DNA of 64,000 nt from Natronorubrum tibetense GA33 (GCF_000383975.1 NZ_KB913017.1:565133-629132), one strand, 5' to 3'. Positions 34,077-43,907 are shown, numbered from the stretch's first letter. Notes: generated by a model from the sequence alone, not told the origin. Numbers and translations are program-made.

Positions 34077-35333
34077 TTACGGGAACGTCCCGGCCTCTTC
34101 GAACGAGTCGGCGACTCGCTGAATCGCCACGACGTACGCGGCGATACGGGGGTTCTCGAGGTTGTACTCCTCGAGCGTCTCGACGAGGGCGTCGAAGGCG
34201 TCGACGATGATCTCCTCGAGTTCGCTGTTGACTTTCTCCTCGGTCCAGTAGAACCGCTGGCGGTTTTGCACCCACTCGAAGTAACTGACGGTCACACCAC
34301 CGGCGTTGGCGAGGATGTCCGGAATGACGAAGACGTCTTTGTCCTCGAGGATCGCGTCTGCTTTGGGTGTCAACGGTCCGTTCGCGGCCTCGGAGATGAC
34401 ATCTGCTCGCACGTCGTCGGCGAGGTCGGCGTCGATGGCGTTCTCGAGGGCGGCCGGGATCAAGAGATCGACGTCCAGCGTCAGGACCTCGTCGTTCGTC
34501 AGTTCCTCTTCGCTCTCCCCGAAGCCGACGACGCTGCCGGTCTCGTTCTTGTGATCTCTGGCCGCGACCGGATCGAGACCGGAATCGTTGTAGACACCGC
34601 CGTTCGAGTCGCTGACCGCGACGACGGTTGCGCCCATGCGGTCGATTAGTTTTGCCGCGATCCAGCCGGCGTTGCCGTAACCCTGAACGGCGACGGTCGC
34701 CCCCTCGAGATCCTTGCCGAGGTAGTCAAATGCCTCACGAGCGGCGAGCACCGTCGAGCGGCCGGTCGCCTCGACGCGGCCCTCGCTACCGCCGCTGGCG
34801 ATGTTCTTGCCCGTGATAACGCCCGGTTCGGTAGTGTTCTCTAAGGTTTCGTAGGTGTCTTTGATCCAGTTCATCTCCCGCTGGCCCGTGTTCACGTCGG
34901 GCGCTGGGATGTCGCGATCCTCGCCGATCATCGGCCGCAGTTCCGTCGCGAACGCGCGGGTGACACGCTCGAGTTCCGCCTCCGAGTACTCGTCGGGGTC
35001 GATAATGATTCCGCCCTTTCCACCGCCGTAGGGGATTCCGGCGGTTGCACACTTGTACACCATCCAGCCAGACAGCGCCTTCACCTCGTCGCGAGAGACC
35101 TGCGGGTGGTACCGAATGCCGCCCTTGTAGGGTCCGCGGTCGCCGTTGAACTGCGAGCGAAAGGCTTTGAACCGCTCGAACGAGCCGTCGTCGAGTTCGA
35201 CCGTGAGATTTGTCTCGAGCACGCGCTCGGGATGTTTGAGCCGCTCGATGACATCGTCACCGACCTCGAGATGAGTTGCAGCCTCGTCGATCTGTGACTG
35301 GAGGCTTTCGAATGGATTCGCGCCCTCGGTCAT
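34077..35333 (-). CDS. Glutamate dehydrogenase (paralogue 1)
   Basis: A 418-residue hexameric-type glutamate dehydrogenase. Motifs: [22 protein letters not shown] (substrate lysine region), [19 protein letters not shown] with the catalytic lysine, a NAD(P)-binding [16 protein letters not shown] Rossmann motif, and [15 protein letters not shown]. It interconverts glutamate and 2-oxoglutarate plus ammonia. The ORF starts at ATG 35333. Its paralogue lies at 39440-40726; the replication origin lies between the two genes. Cofactor preference cannot be stated from this sequence. Confidence 0.9.
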   Translation of the reverse strand: MTEGANPFESLQSQIDEAATHLEVGDDVIERLKHPERVLETNLTVELDDGSFERFKAFRSQFNGDRGPYKGGIRYHPQVSRDEVKALSGWMVYKCATAGIPYGGGKGGIIIDPDEYSEAELERVTRAFATELRPMIGEDRDIPAPDVNTGQREMNWIKDTYETLENTTEPGVITGKNIASGGSEGRVEATGRSTVLAAREAFDYLGKDLEGATVAVQGYGNAGWIAAKLIDRMGATVVAVSDSNGGVYNDSGLDPVAARDHKNETGSVVGFGESEEELTNDEVLTLDVDLLIPAALENAIDADLADDVRADVISEAANGPLTPKADAILEDKDVFVIPDILANAGGVTVSYFEWVQNRQRFYWTEEKVNSELEEIIVDAFDALVETLEEYNLENPRIAAYVVAIQRVADSFEEAGTFP

Positions 35334-35583
35334 ATTGGCCTCTTTTTCGGACGGGAGGATAAGCGTAGCGAATATCTATCATGGTGCATAGTACCCCGTT
35401 CATCCGAGTTCCCGAAGTGCCCTTGTATATTGGTCGAGCGGTCACTTTTCGCCAGTTCCTGCCGTTCGGTCCCGAACGGGTCTTGCTCTGATAATTGGGA
35501 GTCGTCGACCTCCGAGTGAGGGAGTCCCGTGTCAGCGGTGCGTGTCACGCAACCGTCGTCGACCCGGGAGCGTTCGACGACGG

Positions 35584-35607
35584 ACACCCCTCGTTCAGAG
35601 TGAAACG
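35584..35607 (-). repeat. Origin recognition box 1
   Basis: On the minus strand it reads CGTTTCACTCTGAACGAGGG followed by GTGT. The core CGTTTCACTCTGAACG is shared by most boxes in this region; the G-rich tail orients the box leftward. Confidence 0.75.
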
Positions 35608-35663
35608 ACTCGAGCGGGTGCTCGTGTGCGACCGTCGATTCGAACGCCCCGTAGTATCCGATA

Positions 35664-35693
35664 GGGGGAGACCCGTCGTTCAGAGTGAAACGA
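35664..35693 (-). repeat. Origin recognition box 2
   Basis: Minus-strand reading gives CGTTTCACTCTGAACGACGG followed by a G-rich tail to 35664. It has the same core and orientation as box 1, 80 bp away. Confidence 0.75.
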
Positions 35694-35819
35694 CGACGAT
35701 GCTACGGCTCGTTTCGTCGCTGTCCACCCGGAGCGTTGCGCGGTGTGACAGACGACGCTGAACGCAAAGAGGTGGCCCTTCGAACGGCGCCATCGATCCG
35801 TTCGGTCGATTCAGAACTC

Positions 35820-35840
35820 TTTCACTCTGAACGGGGGGAG
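35820..35840 (+). repeat. Origin recognition box 3
   Basis: The plus strand reads TTTCACTCTGAACGGGGGG then AG. It has the common core with the G-rich tail pointing right, opposite to boxes 1 and 2. Confidence 0.75.
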
Positions 35841-35897
35841 AGACTCGAAACAGGTCTCTCGCGAAACGGATTCGGGTAACCGACACGCCGGATCGGG

Positions 35898-35925
35898 ACC
35901 CCCACACCCAGTTCAGAGTGTAACG
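35898..35925 (-). repeat. Origin recognition box 4
   Basis: Minus-strand reading is CGTTACACTCTGAACTGGG followed by a TGTGGGGGT tail. One core base differs (TTACAC for TTTCAC). It faces box 5 across the AT-rich segment. Confidence 0.75.
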
Positions 35926-36009
35926 GGTAACGACTGTGGTGTAGTGGCTGAGATCAGTCCGCGTCGACGCTGGATCAGAGGCGATTAGACGAGACTCCTC
36001 GTGGAAAGG

Positions 36010-36120
36010 ACATAAAAATCAAAGTGGTATATAAAAGCGTACAATTAAGAAATATCTTCCTATACCATAAAATATAATACTACTATACTAGCTAGACGGG
36101 TATCGATAGAAGAGAGAAAA
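36010..36120. other. AT-rich duplex-unwinding element candidate
   Basis: This stretch contains long A/T runs (ATAAAAATC, TATATAAAAG, ACAATTAAGAAATAT, CCATAAAATATAATACTACTATACTA) in an otherwise GC-rich genome. It lies between inward-facing boxes 4 and 5, the position expected for initial strand opening at an archaeal origin. Confidence 0.65.
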
Positions 36121-36273
36121 AGCGAAAATCGTGCTTCTCGAGGACCAGAAGACGAAGTTACTACCCGACAGTTCTAGTAGGGCCACTCTGTACCATCGTG
36201 GATCGTCCGGTCTGTAGTCCAACGCTTCATCGCGTCTCCGTTCTGTTGGCTCCTCCCACCCACACCTACACTC

Positions 36274-36305
36274 CGTTTTCACTCTGAACGGGGGGTGTGG
36301 GGGTC
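36274..36305 (+). repeat. Origin recognition box 5
   Basis: The plus strand reads CGTTTTCACTCTGAACGGGG then GGTGTGGGGGT. It is the longest match including the G-rich tail, mirrors box 4 and lies 173 bp before the orc1 start. Confidence 0.8.
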
Positions 36306-36478
36306 GTGATCACGGTCGGTAGCGAGCGGCGAGGGTCCGGTTGGAATCCGAGTCGGTCTCGAGACTGGTACAGTCTGAACCCGGGGTCTAGCTACCTCGA
36401 GCGATATCGGGCGAATTGGACCGTACCAATACAGCTACCCGAGGTCTATCAGTCTGAACTACCTTCCATAGATTTATT

Positions 36479-37786
36479 ATGTCCGTCTTCGACGACCGAG
36501 GTATGGCTGATCAGGCTGGGGATCCGCTCTTCCACTCTCACGATCCTATCTTCGATCGGAAGGAACTCCTCCACGTCGGTCACGTTCCCGACGAGGACCG
36601 TATCGTCGGTCGGGACGACGAGATCGAATCCGTCGCGGCCGAAGTCGGGGCGATCACGCGCGGTGATCCACCGAATAACGTGATGATCTACGGTAAGACC
36701 GGCACCGGAAAGAGTCTCATCTCCCGACACGTCGCGACGCGAGCACAGGACGCCGCCCGAACGAACGAAATCGACTGCGGCGTCCTCTACATCGATTGTT
36801 CCGAAGCGAACACGGAGACGCGCGCGACGCGGCAGTTGGCGCTCAGTTTGAAAGAGCAGACCGGCTATCAGGAGAACATCCCGGTCCGCGGCGTCGGAAC
36901 CATGGAGTACTACCAGCACATCTGGCAGATTCTCGAAGCGTGTTTCGACGCGATCATCGTCATCTTGGACGAGATCGACAAACTGGACAATAGCAACATC
37001 CTGATGCAACTCTCGCGCGCTCGAGAGGCCCAGAAGACGGACGCCTACATCGGTGTCATCGGCATCAGTAACAAGGTCAAGTATCGGGAGACGCTCGACG
37101 AACGCATCGATAGCAGTTTCGGCCACCGCGAACTGTTCTTCCATCCCTACGACGCCTCCCAACTCAGGGAGATCATGCGCAACCGCGAGGACGCCTTCCA
37201 GCCCGACGTCTTGGAGGACGGGACGATCGAACTCTGTGCCGCACTCGCAGCCAAGAAACATGGCGACGCGCGGAAGGCGATCGAGATTCTCAAGGAGGCC
37301 GGCGAACTCGCTCGCCGAACCGGCTCGGAAACGGTCTCGGAAGACCACATCCAGCAGGCCCAGGAGGTCGCCGAAATCAACCGGATCGAAGAGCTCACGA
37401 GCGGCGCGACGGTCCACGCGAAACTCGCGCTGTACGCGCTGGCGAGTCGCATCATCACGGGCGACCGCGAGACGTACAAGACCAGAGAGGTCTACGAGCG
37501 CTACGTCGGTATCTGCGAACTGGTCGCCACCGATCCGATCACCGAGAACGGACTGTACCGACAGCTCAAGGAGCAAGCGTTCCTCGGCGTCATCGAGTCC
37601 GAGAAGACCGGCGGCGGGCGGTCGCAGGGAAGTTACCTCCTCCACCGTCTCGTTACCGACCCGAAACACATCGTGAAGGCCGTGCGGCGAGATTCTTCGC
37701 TCGAGGACCTGCCAACGTACGACGGTCTCGCCGGGACGACGACTGCCGGAACGGACCGTGACGCCGACCTTTCCTCGTTTTCCTGA
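36479..37786 (+). CDS. Orc1/Cdc6 replication initiator
   Basis: A 435-residue AAA+ initiator. Walker A is GKTGTGKS at 72-79, Walker B is VILDEIDKL at 161-169, sensor-1 lies in GVIGISNKVKYRETLDERIDS, and sensor-2 region LCAALAAKKHGDARKAIEIL follows. The C-terminal 110 residues form the winged helix that binds origin DNA (about 320-410, LYALASRIITGDRETYKTREVYERY). The ATG at 36479 directly follows TTTATT. The gene sits immediately beside a cluster of repeated boxes, so it most likely binds its own origin. Haloarchaea have many Orc1/Cdc6 paralogues; which one this is cannot be told here. Confidence 0.93.
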   Translation: MSVFDDRGMADQAGDPLFHSHDPIFDRKELLHVGHVPDEDRIVGRDDEIESVAAEVGAITRGDPPNNVMIYGKTGTGKSLISRHVATRAQDAARTNEIDCGVLYIDCSEANTETRATRQLALSLKEQTGYQENIPVRGVGTMEYYQHIWQILEACFDAIIVILDEIDKLDNSNILMQLSRAREAQKTDAYIGVIGISNKVKYRETLDERIDSSFGHRELFFHPYDASQLREIMRNREDAFQPDVLEDGTIELCAALAAKKHGDARKAIEILKEAGELARRTGSETVSEDHIQQAQEVAEINRIEELTSGATVHAKLALYALASRIITGDRETYKTREVYERYVGICELVATDPITENGLYRQLKEQAFLGVIESEKTGGGRSQGSYLLHRLVTDPKHIVKAVRRDSSLEDLPTYDGLAGTTTAGTDRDADLSSFS

Positions 37787-37837
37787 GGCGGCTTCGGTCG
37801 GTTCCAATTCGACGATCCGCCCGACCCACGATCGGGC

Positions 37838-37865
37838 TTTCACTCTGAACGAGGGGTGGGGGACC
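37838..37865 (+). repeat. Origin recognition box 6 (downstream of orc1)
   Basis: Plus-strand TTTCACTCTGAACGAGGGG then TGGGGGACC. It begins 52 bp after the orc1 stop. Same orientation as boxes 3 and 5, so the boxes flank both sides of the gene. Confidence 0.75.
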
Positions 37866-37981
37866 GGAGGTGACGTCGTTCGGGGACAAGTTTTCGGCGC
37901 GCACGGATCAGCCAGCAGCCAATATGTGGATTTCAGTTAACGGCCGAGACGACGTCTCGAGCCGGCGAGTGCCGGCTCGAG

Positions 37982-38677
37982 TCAACTGATTCCGGGAACG
38001 ATGCGAAAGACGAACAGCAGGTAGTACAGCGACACCGCGACGAGTACGAGCCCGACGACCCGGTTGATCGGCGTCCCGTATCGGGCGAGTGTCCGGGTAA
38101 CGCGACGACTGTACGGTTGCGAGAGGAGTGCGAACGCCAGGAGCGGCGCGCCGATCCCCAGACCGAAGGCGAAAAAACCGAGCATGACCTCGAGGTGCGA
38201 GTCGAACGCGGGGAACGCGACCGTCGAGCGGCTGAAAAACAGCGCGATCAGTCCGGGGTTACAGGGGATGACGATCGCACCGAAAAAGAAGCCGTACCCG
38301 AACGCGGACAGTGAGGGGTACTGAGAGTGCGGCGGCTCGACGGACGGGAGCCGGGAGAACGCAGTCGGCGCGACGAGGAGCACCGCCCCGACCACGGCCA
38401 GTACCCCGAACGCGATCGGCGAAACGCGATCGACCGCGCTTGTAACGCTCGTGCCGAAAACTGCGGTCCAGAGCAGTCCGACGACCATCATGAACGTGAT
38501 CACGCCCGCGACGACGAGCGCGCCGAGCACAGCGACGGGCGGGCCGCGACCGTGCTTGCCGCTACTCGCCAGATACGCGACGAAACCCGGGTAGAGCGGA
38601 ATTACACACGCCGCTGTCAGGGGCGTCGCGAGCCCGAGCAGAAAGAACTCGAGCAGCGCGGCGGCCGTCGACGTCAT
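37982..38677 (-). CDS. CcdA-type cytochrome c biogenesis/thiol transport protein
   Basis: A 231-residue membrane protein with about six helices. The two redox cysteines are in TAACVIPLYPGF (helix 1) and AIVIPCNPG (helix 4), each followed by a proline as in the CcdA/DsbD-beta family. It transfers reducing equivalents from cytosolic thioredoxin across the membrane. ATG 38677 (MTSTAAALLEF) begins the first helix; an upstream in-frame start at 38698 is less likely. The adjacent gene encodes an exported thioredoxin-like lipoprotein, its probable electron acceptor. Confidence 0.85.
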   Translation of the reverse strand: MTSTAAALLEFFLLGLATPLTAACVIPLYPGFVAYLASSGKHGRGPPVAVLGALVVAGVITFMMVVGLLWTAVFGTSVTSAVDRVSPIAFGVLAVVGAVLLVAPTAFSRLPSVEPPHSQYPSLSAFGYGFFFGAIVIPCNPGLIALFFSRSTVAFPAFDSHLEVMLGFFAFGLGIGAPLLAFALLSQPYSRRVTRTLARYGTPINRVVGLVLVAVSLYYLLFVFRIVPGIS

Positions 38678-38758
38678 CGTAACTCTCCCCGTCGCCACAC
38701 GAACTCGATGGGAGCGAGTCGGAACTGACTCGCCGACGAACGACGGCCGTGGGAGCGA

Positions 38759-39340
38759 TCAGCAGACATCGTCGATCACCGATTCGAGTTCGTCGGCGTC
38801 GGCGATCTTATCGAACCGGTACGTCTCGCCGCTCGGACAGACCACGACTATCGGCGAGGCGGTGCTGCTGTTCATCTCCTGGCCGAACTCCGAGACCAAG
38901 CTCCCCGACATCGCTTCCGAGGAGACGCCGAATCGCCACTCGAAGCCGTCCTCCGCGGCGTAGCTTTGCAGCTCGTCCGAACTGACGCGTGGATCGATCG
39001 TCAGATCGACGATTTCGGCGTCCACATCGGTCCTCGAGTCAAACTCGTCGAACTCGTGGTGTTGGCTGTGACAGACCGCACAGCCGATCGTGAACCGGTG
39101 TATCACGACCGGCTGCTCGAAGTCGCCGATGACGAACTCGTCGCCGGTCAACGCGTCGGTTACCGACGTGGTCAGCCAGGTGGCACTGTCGTCGACGTCG
39201 ACCGCTTCGGGTTCGACGCGGGACTCGTCGTTCTCGTTGTCATCGTCATCTCCACAGCCCGCGAGTGCAGCCAGCGACCCGGTGCCGATCGAACCGAGGA
39301 CCGTCCGTCGATCGAGCGCGTTGCGGCCAGTCGGAGTCAT
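38759..39340 (-). CDS. Tat lipoprotein with thioredoxin-like fold
   Basis: A 193-residue exported protein. The signal peptide carries twin arginines (DRRTVLGSIGTGSLAALAGC) with lipobox Cys29. The mature domain has RFTIGCAVC, giving Cys87-x2-Cys90 in place of the classic WCxxC, followed by thioredoxin-like beta/alpha elements and a SPIVVVCPSGETYRFDKI segment with the cis-proline-type SP. It likely reduces or shuttles disulfides outside the membrane, using electrons from the CcdA-like protein encoded 81 bp downstream. Redox partners are inferred. Confidence 0.75.
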   Translation of the reverse strand: MTPTGRNALDRRTVLGSIGTGSLAALAGCGDDDDNENDESRVEPEAVDVDDSATWLTTSVTDALTGDEFVIGDFEQPVVIHRFTIGCAVCHSQHHEFDEFDSRTDVDAEIVDLTIDPRVSSDELQSYAAEDGFEWRFGVSSEAMSGSLVSEFGQEMNSSTASPIVVVCPSGETYRFDKIADADELESVIDDVC

Positions 39341-39439
39341 CGTTCGGGTATCGGGCGGACGGACTACAATGGTTCTGGTACGACGTTCGATTCGGGCCCG
39401 GTGCGTTCACACGGGACCGAAAACGCCGAAAAGTCCTCG

Positions 39440-40726
39440 TTACGGCCAGAGCCCGCGCGTCTCGTGGGCCGCGGCGACCCGCTCGAGCGCCACGATGTAC
39501 GTCGCGTCGCGCCAGGTCACGTCCCGCGCCTCGTACTCCTTCCGAACGGCGTTCCAGGCCCGGAGCATCTCGGTCTCGAGTTCCTCGTTGACGCGCTCGA
39601 GCCGCCACTTTCGGCGGTTGATGTCCTGGAGCCACTCGAAGTAGCTCACCGTGACGCCGCCGGCGTTAGCGATGATGTCCGGGATAACGTGGATGCCGCG
39701 CTCCTCGAAGATTTCGTCGGCGCTCGAGGTCGTCGGTCCGTTGGCTCCCTCAACGATGATATCGGCGCTAACGTTGCGGGCGTTCTCGGCGGTCAGGACG
39801 TTCCCGATGGCGGCGGGGATGAGCACGTCGACGTCTAACTCGAGGAGTTCGTCGTTGGTCAGCGTCTCGGGTGCGTCGTAGCCGGAGACCATCCCCGGCG
39901 TCTCGTCGTGATCCTCGACGTCGTTGGTGTCGAGTCCGTCGGGATCGTAGATGGCTCCGTCGACGTCCGAAACCGCGACGACGGACGCGCCGAGGTCGTC
40001 GAGATAGCGGGCCGCGTTGGCTCCGACGCTCCCGAAGCCCTGAACGGCGACGGTCGTCTGCTTGCGATCCCACTCGTAGTAGTCTATCGCCTCACGCGTG
40101 ACGATACCGACGCTTCGACCGGGTGCTTCCTCGCGGCCGTACGAACCGCCGATCACGGGCGGTTTGCCGGTAACCACGCCCGGCGTCGTCTCGCCTTCCT
40201 GCATCGAGTAGGCGTCCATGAACCAGGCCATCGTCTGCGGGCCGGTTCCCATGTCGGGTGCGGGGATGTCACGCATCGGGCCGATGACTGGACGGAGTTC
40301 TTCAGCGAAGCGACGGGTGAGCCGCTCCGTCTCGTCCGCGCTGAGGTCCTTCGGATCGACGACGACGCCGCCTTTGCCGCCGCCGAATGGAATGTCCATC
40401 ACGGCGCACTTCCAGGTCATCCACATCGAGAGCCCGACGCACTCCTCTTCGCTGACATCGGGGTGGTAACGCAACCCACCTTTGTACGGTCCGCGGACGC
40501 TATCGTGGTGGGCGCGATACCCCGTGTACATCTCTCTCGAGCCGTCGTCGCGCTCGAGGGGAACCGTCACGCGATAGACGCTCGTCGGGTATCGCAGTCG
40601 TTCGACGATGCCCTCGTCGACGTCGAGGTGGTCGGCCGCCCGCTCGAGTTGTCGACGGGCCGTTTCGACGGCGCTTTCCGGTTCGTCCGATTTCTCCTGG
40701 TCCGCTGGTGTATTGGAGACGGTCAT
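39440..40726 (-). CDS. Glutamate dehydrogenase (paralogue 2)
   Basis: A 428-residue enzyme from ATG 40726 ([14 protein letters not shown]). It has the full substrate and cofactor motifs: [58 protein letters not shown] and [15 protein letters not shown]. It differs from paralogue 1 by an N-terminal extension and many surface positions. Two GDHs with different cofactors or directions (assimilation against catabolism) are known in haloarchaea, but which is which cannot be read here. Isolated gene. Confidence 0.9.
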   Translation of the reverse strand: MTVSNTPADQEKSDEPESAVETARRQLERAADHLDVDEGIVERLRYPTSVYRVTVPLERDDGSREMYTGYRAHHDSVRGPYKGGLRYHPDVSEEECVGLSMWMTWKCAVMDIPFGGGKGGVVVDPKDLSADETERLTRRFAEELRPVIGPMRDIPAPDMGTGPQTMAWFMDAYSMQEGETTPGVVTGKPPVIGGSYGREEAPGRSVGIVTREAIDYYEWDRKQTTVAVQGFGSVGANAARYLDDLGASVVAVSDVDGAIYDPDGLDTNDVEDHDETPGMVSGYDAPETLTNDELLELDVDVLIPAAIGNVLTAENARNVSADIIVEGANGPTTSSADEIFEERGIHVIPDIIANAGGVTVSYFEWLQDINRRKWRLERVNEELETEMLRAWNAVRKEYEARDVTWRDATYIVALERVAAAHETRGLWP

Positions 40727-40886
40727 CGTACTCGAGGTCAGTCTACGTTGCGACCGCAGAAGTACGTCGGCTTGCAACGCATCCCTTCGAGGGCCGGATG
40801 CTGGCGTCGCTCCGTCGTGTCACTCGAGGCGAACCCGTCTATCGCCACCCCCGCGTTTGAAGCGGCTCCTCGTGGTCGGACCCTCC

Positions 40887-42287
40887 ATGTCTATCGAGAG
40901 CCAAAATCCGGCGACCGGCGAGGTAGTCGACACCTTCGACGAGACATCGGCCGAAGACCGCGAGGAGCACCTCGAGCGCGCGACCGAGACCTTCGAGGAG
41001 TGGCGCGAGACGCCAGTTGAACACCGCCAGCAGCTGCTGTCGACGGCGGCCGACGTCCTTCGAGACGGTGCCGAGGAGTACGCCCAACTGATGACCGAGG
41101 AGATGGGCAAACCCATCGGGCAGGCCCGCGACGAGGTCGAGAAGTGCGCGTGGGTCTGTGAGTACTACGCGGAACACGCCGCCGAGTTCCTGGCGGACGA
41201 CTTCGTCGCCGGCGAACCCGACGCTCGCACGGTCGTCGCTTACCAACCGCTGGGGCCGATCCTGGCCATCATGCCGTGGAACTTCCCGTTCTGGCAGGTG
41301 TTTCGCTTCGCCGCGCCGAACCTCGTAGCGGGCAACGTCGGTCTGTTGAAACACGCCTCGAACGTTCCCGGCTGTGCCAAAGCGATCGAGGATATTTTCC
41401 GCGAAGCCGGCTTCCCCGAGGGGGCTTTCACCTCGCTGCTCATCGGCTCCGACGAGGTCGAGGACGTGATCGGGGACGATCGAATTCAGGGCGTCACGCT
41501 CACCGGCAGCGACGGCGCGGGCCGCGCGGTCGCCGAAACCGCTGGCAGCGAACTCAAAAAGAGCGTCCTCGAACTCGGCGGCAGCGACCCGTTCGTCGTT
41601 CTCGAGGACGCACCAATGGAGAAAACGGTCGAGACGGCAGTCCAGGCCCGCCTGATTAACAACGGCCAGTCCTGTATCGCGGCAAAACGGTTCATTGTCG
41701 TCGACGACGTTTACGACGAGTTCCTCGAGCGCTTCGTCGAGGAGATGGACGCCCAGACTGTCGGCGACCCCAGCGATGAAGAGACTGACATCGGCCCACA
41801 GGCTCGCGAAGACCTCATGGAGGTACTCCACGGACAAGTCGAGGAAACGCTCGAGAAAGGCGGCGAGTGCCGACTCGGCGGCGAACCGATGGACCGCGAC
41901 GGCGCGTTCTACCCGCCGACGGTACTGACGGACGTTCCCGATGAGGCGCCGGCGGACGACGAAGAGCTGTTCGGTCCCGTCGCGTCGGTCTTTCGCGTGC
42001 CCGACGAAGAGGCCGCGATCGAGAAAGCCAACGCCACCCGGTTCGGTCTCGGCGCGAGCGTCTGGACGGACGACCTCGAGCGCGGCGAACGAGTCGCTCG
42101 TCGGTTCGAGTCGGGTGCCGCGTTCGTCAACGAACTCGTCAAGTCCGATCCGCGACTGCCCTTCGGCGGCGTGAAGGACTCGGGCTACGGCCGCGAACTC
42201 GCCCGCGACGGCATTCGGGAGTTCGTGAACGCGAAGACGATCTGGGTGCAACACGACGCCGGCGAGGAGACTGGGATGGTCGAGTGA
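40887..42287 (+). CDS. Succinate-semialdehyde-type aldehyde dehydrogenase
   Basis: A 466-residue ALDH. Catalytic residues are Asn132 (PWNFPFWQ), Lys155, Glu229 (ELGGSDPF) and nucleophile Cys263 ([11 protein letters not shown]). The short N-terminus and the SDPF variation of the ELGGK motif are characteristic of GabD1/GabD-type succinate-semialdehyde dehydrogenases in many prokaryotes. It probably oxidises succinate semialdehyde to succinate, completing GABA degradation near glutamate metabolism, but other semialdehydes are possible. ATG 40887 begins the conserved [12 protein letters not shown]; a long upstream frame is antisense to gdh paralogue 2. Confidence 0.85.
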   Translation: MSIESQNPATGEVVDTFDETSAEDREEHLERATETFEEWRETPVEHRQQLLSTAADVLRDGAEEYAQLMTEEMGKPIGQARDEVEKCAWVCEYYAEHAAEFLADDFVAGEPDARTVVAYQPLGPILAIMPWNFPFWQVFRFAAPNLVAGNVGLLKHASNVPGCAKAIEDIFREAGFPEGAFTSLLIGSDEVEDVIGDDRIQGVTLTGSDGAGRAVAETAGSELKKSVLELGGSDPFVVLEDAPMEKTVETAVQARLINNGQSCIAAKRFIVVDDVYDEFLERFVEEMDAQTVGDPSDEETDIGPQAREDLMEVLHGQVEETLEKGGECRLGGEPMDRDGAFYPPTVLTDVPDEAPADDEELFGPVASVFRVPDEEAAIEKANATRFGLGASVWTDDLERGERVARRFESGAAFVNELVKSDPRLPFGGVKDSGYGRELARDGIREFVNAKTIWVQHDAGEETGMVE

Positions 42288-42341
42288 GCGGTCCTCCCAA
42301 ACTCGAGCGAAACCGTCGAGAGGCGACACCGTGACGGCCGT

Positions 42342-43265
42342 CTAACGGGAGCGTTGGTGGTACCTACCGGGATCGATTCCGGTACAGGCCATCGTCGCGA
42401 GAAACGTCCTGGCGAAAAACAACAGCGTGAGGACCTGATCGCGATTCGTGAGCGGAGACGACTCTCCGTCTCGAGCGTCGTCGTCGACGCGCTCGTCGCT
42501 TGTCGAATCGTCACGTTCGGTGTTGTTCTCGCCGCCTTCCCCGCCCTCGTCGCCGTCTTCCCCCTTCTCGTCGTCCTCAGCCTCACTTTCGTCGTCATCC
42601 GCCTCGCTTTCGCCGTCGGAATCGGGCAGTTCGCCCTCGTCCGACGCGTCGTCGTTTCGGCCGTCATCGGACAACTGAACGTCCCGCGTCGTCACCTGGC
42701 TCTCCCGGACGGTGACGCTCGAGCGTCGCGTGTTGTAGCCGTCCGCGCTGGTCTCGAGCGAGTAGCTCCCAGGATCGATCTCGAAGGCGTAGCTGCCGTT
42801 CTCGCCGGTCGTCGCCTCGCGGTCGGTGTCGGCGACCCGACCCGTCGCCCCCTCCACCGGCTCGTCGTCGGGGTTCGTCACGGTTCCCTCGAGTTCCGTC
42901 GGCTCGGCGGTGAGCGTCACGTCGGTCCGCGTCCAGCTTCCGTTCGAGAGGCTCTCGGTCCACGTCTTCGGTTCGTGTCCGTCCGCGTCGACGGTGACCT
43001 CGTACTCGCCCGCCTCGAGTTCGAGACTGTAGAAGCCGTCGGCGTTTGTCCTCTCCGTCTGGCTCGAACCGTTGACAGTGACGTCTGCGGCGAAGATCGT
43101 CTCCCCGTCTTCGACAGTGACGGTGCCGCTGAGCCGAGCGGTGTCGCTATCGATCGCCGCGCTCGAGACACCAACGTCGACGGTACCGACCGATAGGAGA
43201 ACGACGAATCCGACAGCAGCGGCTGTCGCGACGGCTGTGACGACGTTCGTATCGACCCCACTCAT
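42342..43265 (-). CDS. Exported protein with two carboxypeptidase-regulatory-like domains
   Basis: A 307-residue protein. An N-terminal helix (VVTAVATAAAVGFVVLLSVG) serves as a signal or anchor. Two tandem beta-sandwich CarboxypepD_reg domains follow: LSGTVTVEDGETIFAADVTVNG...DGFYSLELEAGEYEVTVDADG (about 45-110) and LEGTVTNPDDEPVEGATGRVADTDR...GSYAFEIDPGSYSLETSADG (about 123-180). A long acidic low-complexity segment ends in a hydrophobic stretch LTLLFFARTFLATMA near the C-terminus. It is probably a cell-surface structural or binding protein. The tail looks shorter than a proper membrane anchor. Confidence 0.75.
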   Translation of the reverse strand: MSGVDTNVVTAVATAAAVGFVVLLSVGTVDVGVSSAAIDSDTARLSGTVTVEDGETIFAADVTVNGSSQTERTNADGFYSLELEAGEYEVTVDADGHEPKTWTESLSNGSWTRTDVTLTAEPTELEGTVTNPDDEPVEGATGRVADTDREATTGENGSYAFEIDPGSYSLETSADGYNTRRSSVTVRESQVTTRDVQLSDDGRNDDASDEGELPDSDGESEADDDESEAEDDEKGEDGDEGGEGGENNTERDDSTSDERVDDDARDGESSPLTNRDQVLTLLFFARTFLATMACTGIDPGRYHQRSR

Positions 43266-43448
43266 TCGGAGCCGACCAACTCGAGCGGTGATTCCGCCGC
43301 TCGAGACTACAGCGTATCGGACGACTCACCGCTCGATACGTGACTTATCGCTCGAGTGACGCCGAACGTGCTCCGCTCGAGTAGCGACGGCCGTGGCCCA
43401 CCTCGAGCGAGCACCACGCTTTTATCGGCGCTGTGCGACTCCGAACCT

Positions 43449-43907
43449 ATGACCGGACTGTACTACGAGGAGTTCACCGTGGGTGAGACGATCGAGCACG
43501 AGCGCCGGCGGACGATCTCCGAGAGCGACAATCAGCGCTTCTGCGATATGACGATGAACCAGCAGCCGCTGCACTTGGACGCCGAGTTCGCGGGCGAAAC
43601 CCAGTTCGACGAGCGGCTGGTCAACGGCCTCTACACGATGTCGCTGGCCGTCGGCATCTCGATTCCGGAAACGACCGACGGAACGATCGTCGCGAACCTC
43701 TCCTACGACGACGTCGAGCATCCGAACCCCGTCTTTCACGGCGACACGATCCGCGTCCAGTCGACGGTGACGGACAAACGCGAGACCAGCGACGGCGAGC
43801 GCGGGATCGTCACCATGCGCGTGGAGGTACACAACCAGGACGACGACCTCGTCTGCGAGTTCGAACGCACCGTCCTCTCGTTGAAACGCGAGCACGCGGA
43901 GGCGTGA
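43449..43907 (+). CDS. MaoC family dehydratase
   Basis: A 152-residue hotdog-fold protein. It begins MTGLYYEEFTVGETIEH and contains SESDNQRFCDMTMNQQPLHLD, the hydratase-2-like motif with Asp and His, and NPVFHGDTIRVQSTV. MaoC proteins hydrate enoyl-CoA with the (R)-stereochemistry or act in fatty-acid and polyhydroxyalkanoate metabolism. A single short MaoC domain is present. Its stop (GTGACCG) lies 3 bp before the PH-domain gene start, so the two are co-transcribed. Confidence 0.85.
   Translation: MTGLYYEEFTVGETIEHERRRTISESDNQRFCDMTMNQQPLHLDAEFAGETQFDERLVNGLYTMSLAVGISIPETTDGTIVANLSYDDVEHPNPVFHGDTIRVQSTVTDKRETSDGERGIVTMRVEVHNQDDDLVCEFERTVLSLKREHAEA

Larger units (their letters stand above)
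35334..36478. other. Probable replication origin (oriC) region
   Basis: This 1.1-kb gene-free stretch lies just upstream of the orc1/cdc6 gene. It contains five inverted or direct copies of an origin recognition box (listed separately), with a sixth just after the gene. Boxes at 35898-35925 (minus) and 36274-36305 (plus) face each other across an AT-rich segment (about 36010-36120). This matches archaeal origin architecture: ORBs bound by Orc1/Cdc6 flanking a duplex-unwinding element. Function is inferred, not proven. Confidence 0.8.

Noticed and set aside
36085-36100. TACTACTATACTAGCTAG as another copy of the palindromic repeat
   Set aside because: Only the short TACTATA motif matches; the ACTG and GATCGCA parts are absent. 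It is AT-rich origin DNA.
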